Origin: Sinorhizobium garamanticum
Lineage (GTDB): Bacteria; Pseudomonadota; Alphaproteobacteria; Rhizobiales; Rhizobiaceae
NCBI RefSeq assembly: GCF_029892065.1
Contig: NZ_CP120375.1
Coordinates: 558,001-622,000, forward strand
DNA length: 64,000 bases
Direction: 5' to 3'
Part shown: positions 63,540 through 64,000 of the stretch, in pieces
Layout of the letters: every line of letters begins with the position of its first letter
How positions within the stretch are numbered: the first letter of the stretch is position 1
Position numbers and translations under genes: made by a program
Notes under the pieces: generated by a model
The model's input: the letters and a program-made list of their open reading frames with translations, nothing else
Told to the model about the DNA's origin: nothing
The model's database searches: none

Positions 63540-64000
63540 ATGAAGCGCATAGCAGTCGGACGCCTATTTCATGAATCGCACGGATATGCGCCTGCGACAG
63601 CAGCGGCAAATGTCACGGTCGTTCGCGGCGAGACTTTGATCGAGGCGGCCAAGGGAAATGGCACCACGCTCGGCGGGATTGTCGACGCCTTGATTGAACG
63701 CGCAGATATTCAGATCCTTCCCATTTCAGATTCGATGGTCGCTCCAAGCGGCGCCATCGATCATGGTTTCTACATTGAGCAACGCCAGTTCTGGGGCGAG
63801 GAACTCAAGAAGCTCGCGCCCGATGCGATTGTCCTCGACCTGCATGGGTCGATGTCCACGACTGAGTTCGAAGATGCGGAAGGTGATTTCCTCTCCTGCA
63901 TTCGCGGCGCCGTCGGTGGAAACGCTGTCATCGGAATAGGTCTGGACCTTCATGCCAACATCACGCCGCAGATGTTGAAGGCAGCCGACATCTGCATCGC
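63540..64000 (+). CDS. M81 (MlrC/microcystinase-type) metallopeptidase, cut by window edge
   Basis: Starting at an ATG at 63540 with AGGAGG upstream, the 153 visible residues show the M81 family N-terminus: MKRIAVGRLFHESHGYAP with the zinc-ligand region, LDLHGSMSTTEFEDAEGDF and GIGLDLHANITPQMLKAAD. The full proteins are about 490 residues. MlrC completes degradation of the cyclic peptide microcystin, and relatives cleave small modified peptides. Following an NRPS-PKS and an ATP-grasp ligase, it may process, recycle or confer immunity to the product. The role is inferred. Confidence 0.85.
   Translation, partial: MKRIAVGRLFHESHGYAPATAAANVTVVRGETLIEAAKGNGTTLGGIVDALIERADIQILPISDSMVAPSGAIDHGFYIEQRQFWGEELKKLAPDAIVLDLHGSMSTTEFEDAEGDFLSCIRGAVGGNAVIGIGLDLHANITPQMLKAADICI

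Noticed and set aside
1..64000. Search for nod boxes, tts boxes, tRNA genes, rRNA genes and CRISPR arrays.
   Set aside because: None was recognised; no regularly spaced repeat array and no cloverleaf-type sequence was seen by eye.

Overview
The window reads as part of a symbiotic (nif-bearing) plasmid or island of a nodulating alphaproteobacterium of the Sinorhizobium/Rhizobium type. The grounds are a nifB-fdxN-nifZ-fixU operon behind a NifA/sigma-54 promoter, a repC fragment, VirC1/VirC2-like and IcmT/TraK-like plasmid genes, abundant insertion-sequence debris, and genes that resemble the y4w genes remembered from Sinorhizobium fredii NGR234 (M16 peptidase, MFS exporter, HisC-like aminotransferase, luciferase-like oxidoreductase). 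The species cannot be fixed from sequence alone. Many genes carry single-base frameshifts, so the region is either decaying or contains sequencing indels.

Layout: 1-2 kb, a leftward operon with a QueC-like protein that looks like defence (QatC-type) rather than tRNA modification. 2.6-5.2 kb, a frameshifted WGR protein, an AbiE toxin-antitoxin pair with an inverted-repeat operator, and a broken neighbour. 5.2-9.0 kb, relics plus a leftward set of small plasmid-transfer or partition genes, several frameshifted. 9.07-11.9 kb, a duplicated NifA/sigma-54 promoter with a decayed peptidase 5' end, now sitting upstream of a secreted glycerophosphodiesterase and an unknown secreted protein. 12-19 kb, a GC-rich catabolic island: ROK regulator, Fbp/Afu-type ABC transporter, TIM-barrel isomerase, inositol-monophosphatase-like enzyme and an interrupted UPF0262 gene. 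20.1-22.5 kb, a composite transposon with two ~300-bp IS21-like ends and a 5-bp target duplication, carrying a RES/Xre toxin-antitoxin pair and the 3' end of repC.

22.6-32 kb holds a DMT exporter, a relic of nifA, the nifB operon, a luciferase-like oxidoreductase, an aminotransferase and a long gene-poor stretch. 32.6-41.9 kb is the most striking part: a textbook NifA upstream site and -24/-12 promoter in front of a two-module NRPS (A-T-C-A-T-C), followed by a MATE exporter and an Sfp-type phosphopantetheinyl transferase. This is a compact, apparently nitrogen-fixation-regulated peptide pathway.

42-54.6 kb is an IS graveyard (IS110, IS30, IS630, IS5) with an intact CcdA/DsbA-like pair, a broken cytochrome c peroxidase, a broken M16 peptidase behind another sigma-54 promoter, an MFS exporter and an apparently intact IS630 element with a -1 frameshift site. 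54.7-64 kb holds a second assembly line, a hybrid NRPS-PKS (C-A-T-KS-AT-T-TE) with a palindromic operator upstream, then an ATP-grasp ligase and the start of an M81 (MlrC-type) metallopeptidase that runs off the window. The two assembly lines do not obviously share a product. The only phosphopantetheinyl transferase seen lies with the first and could serve both.
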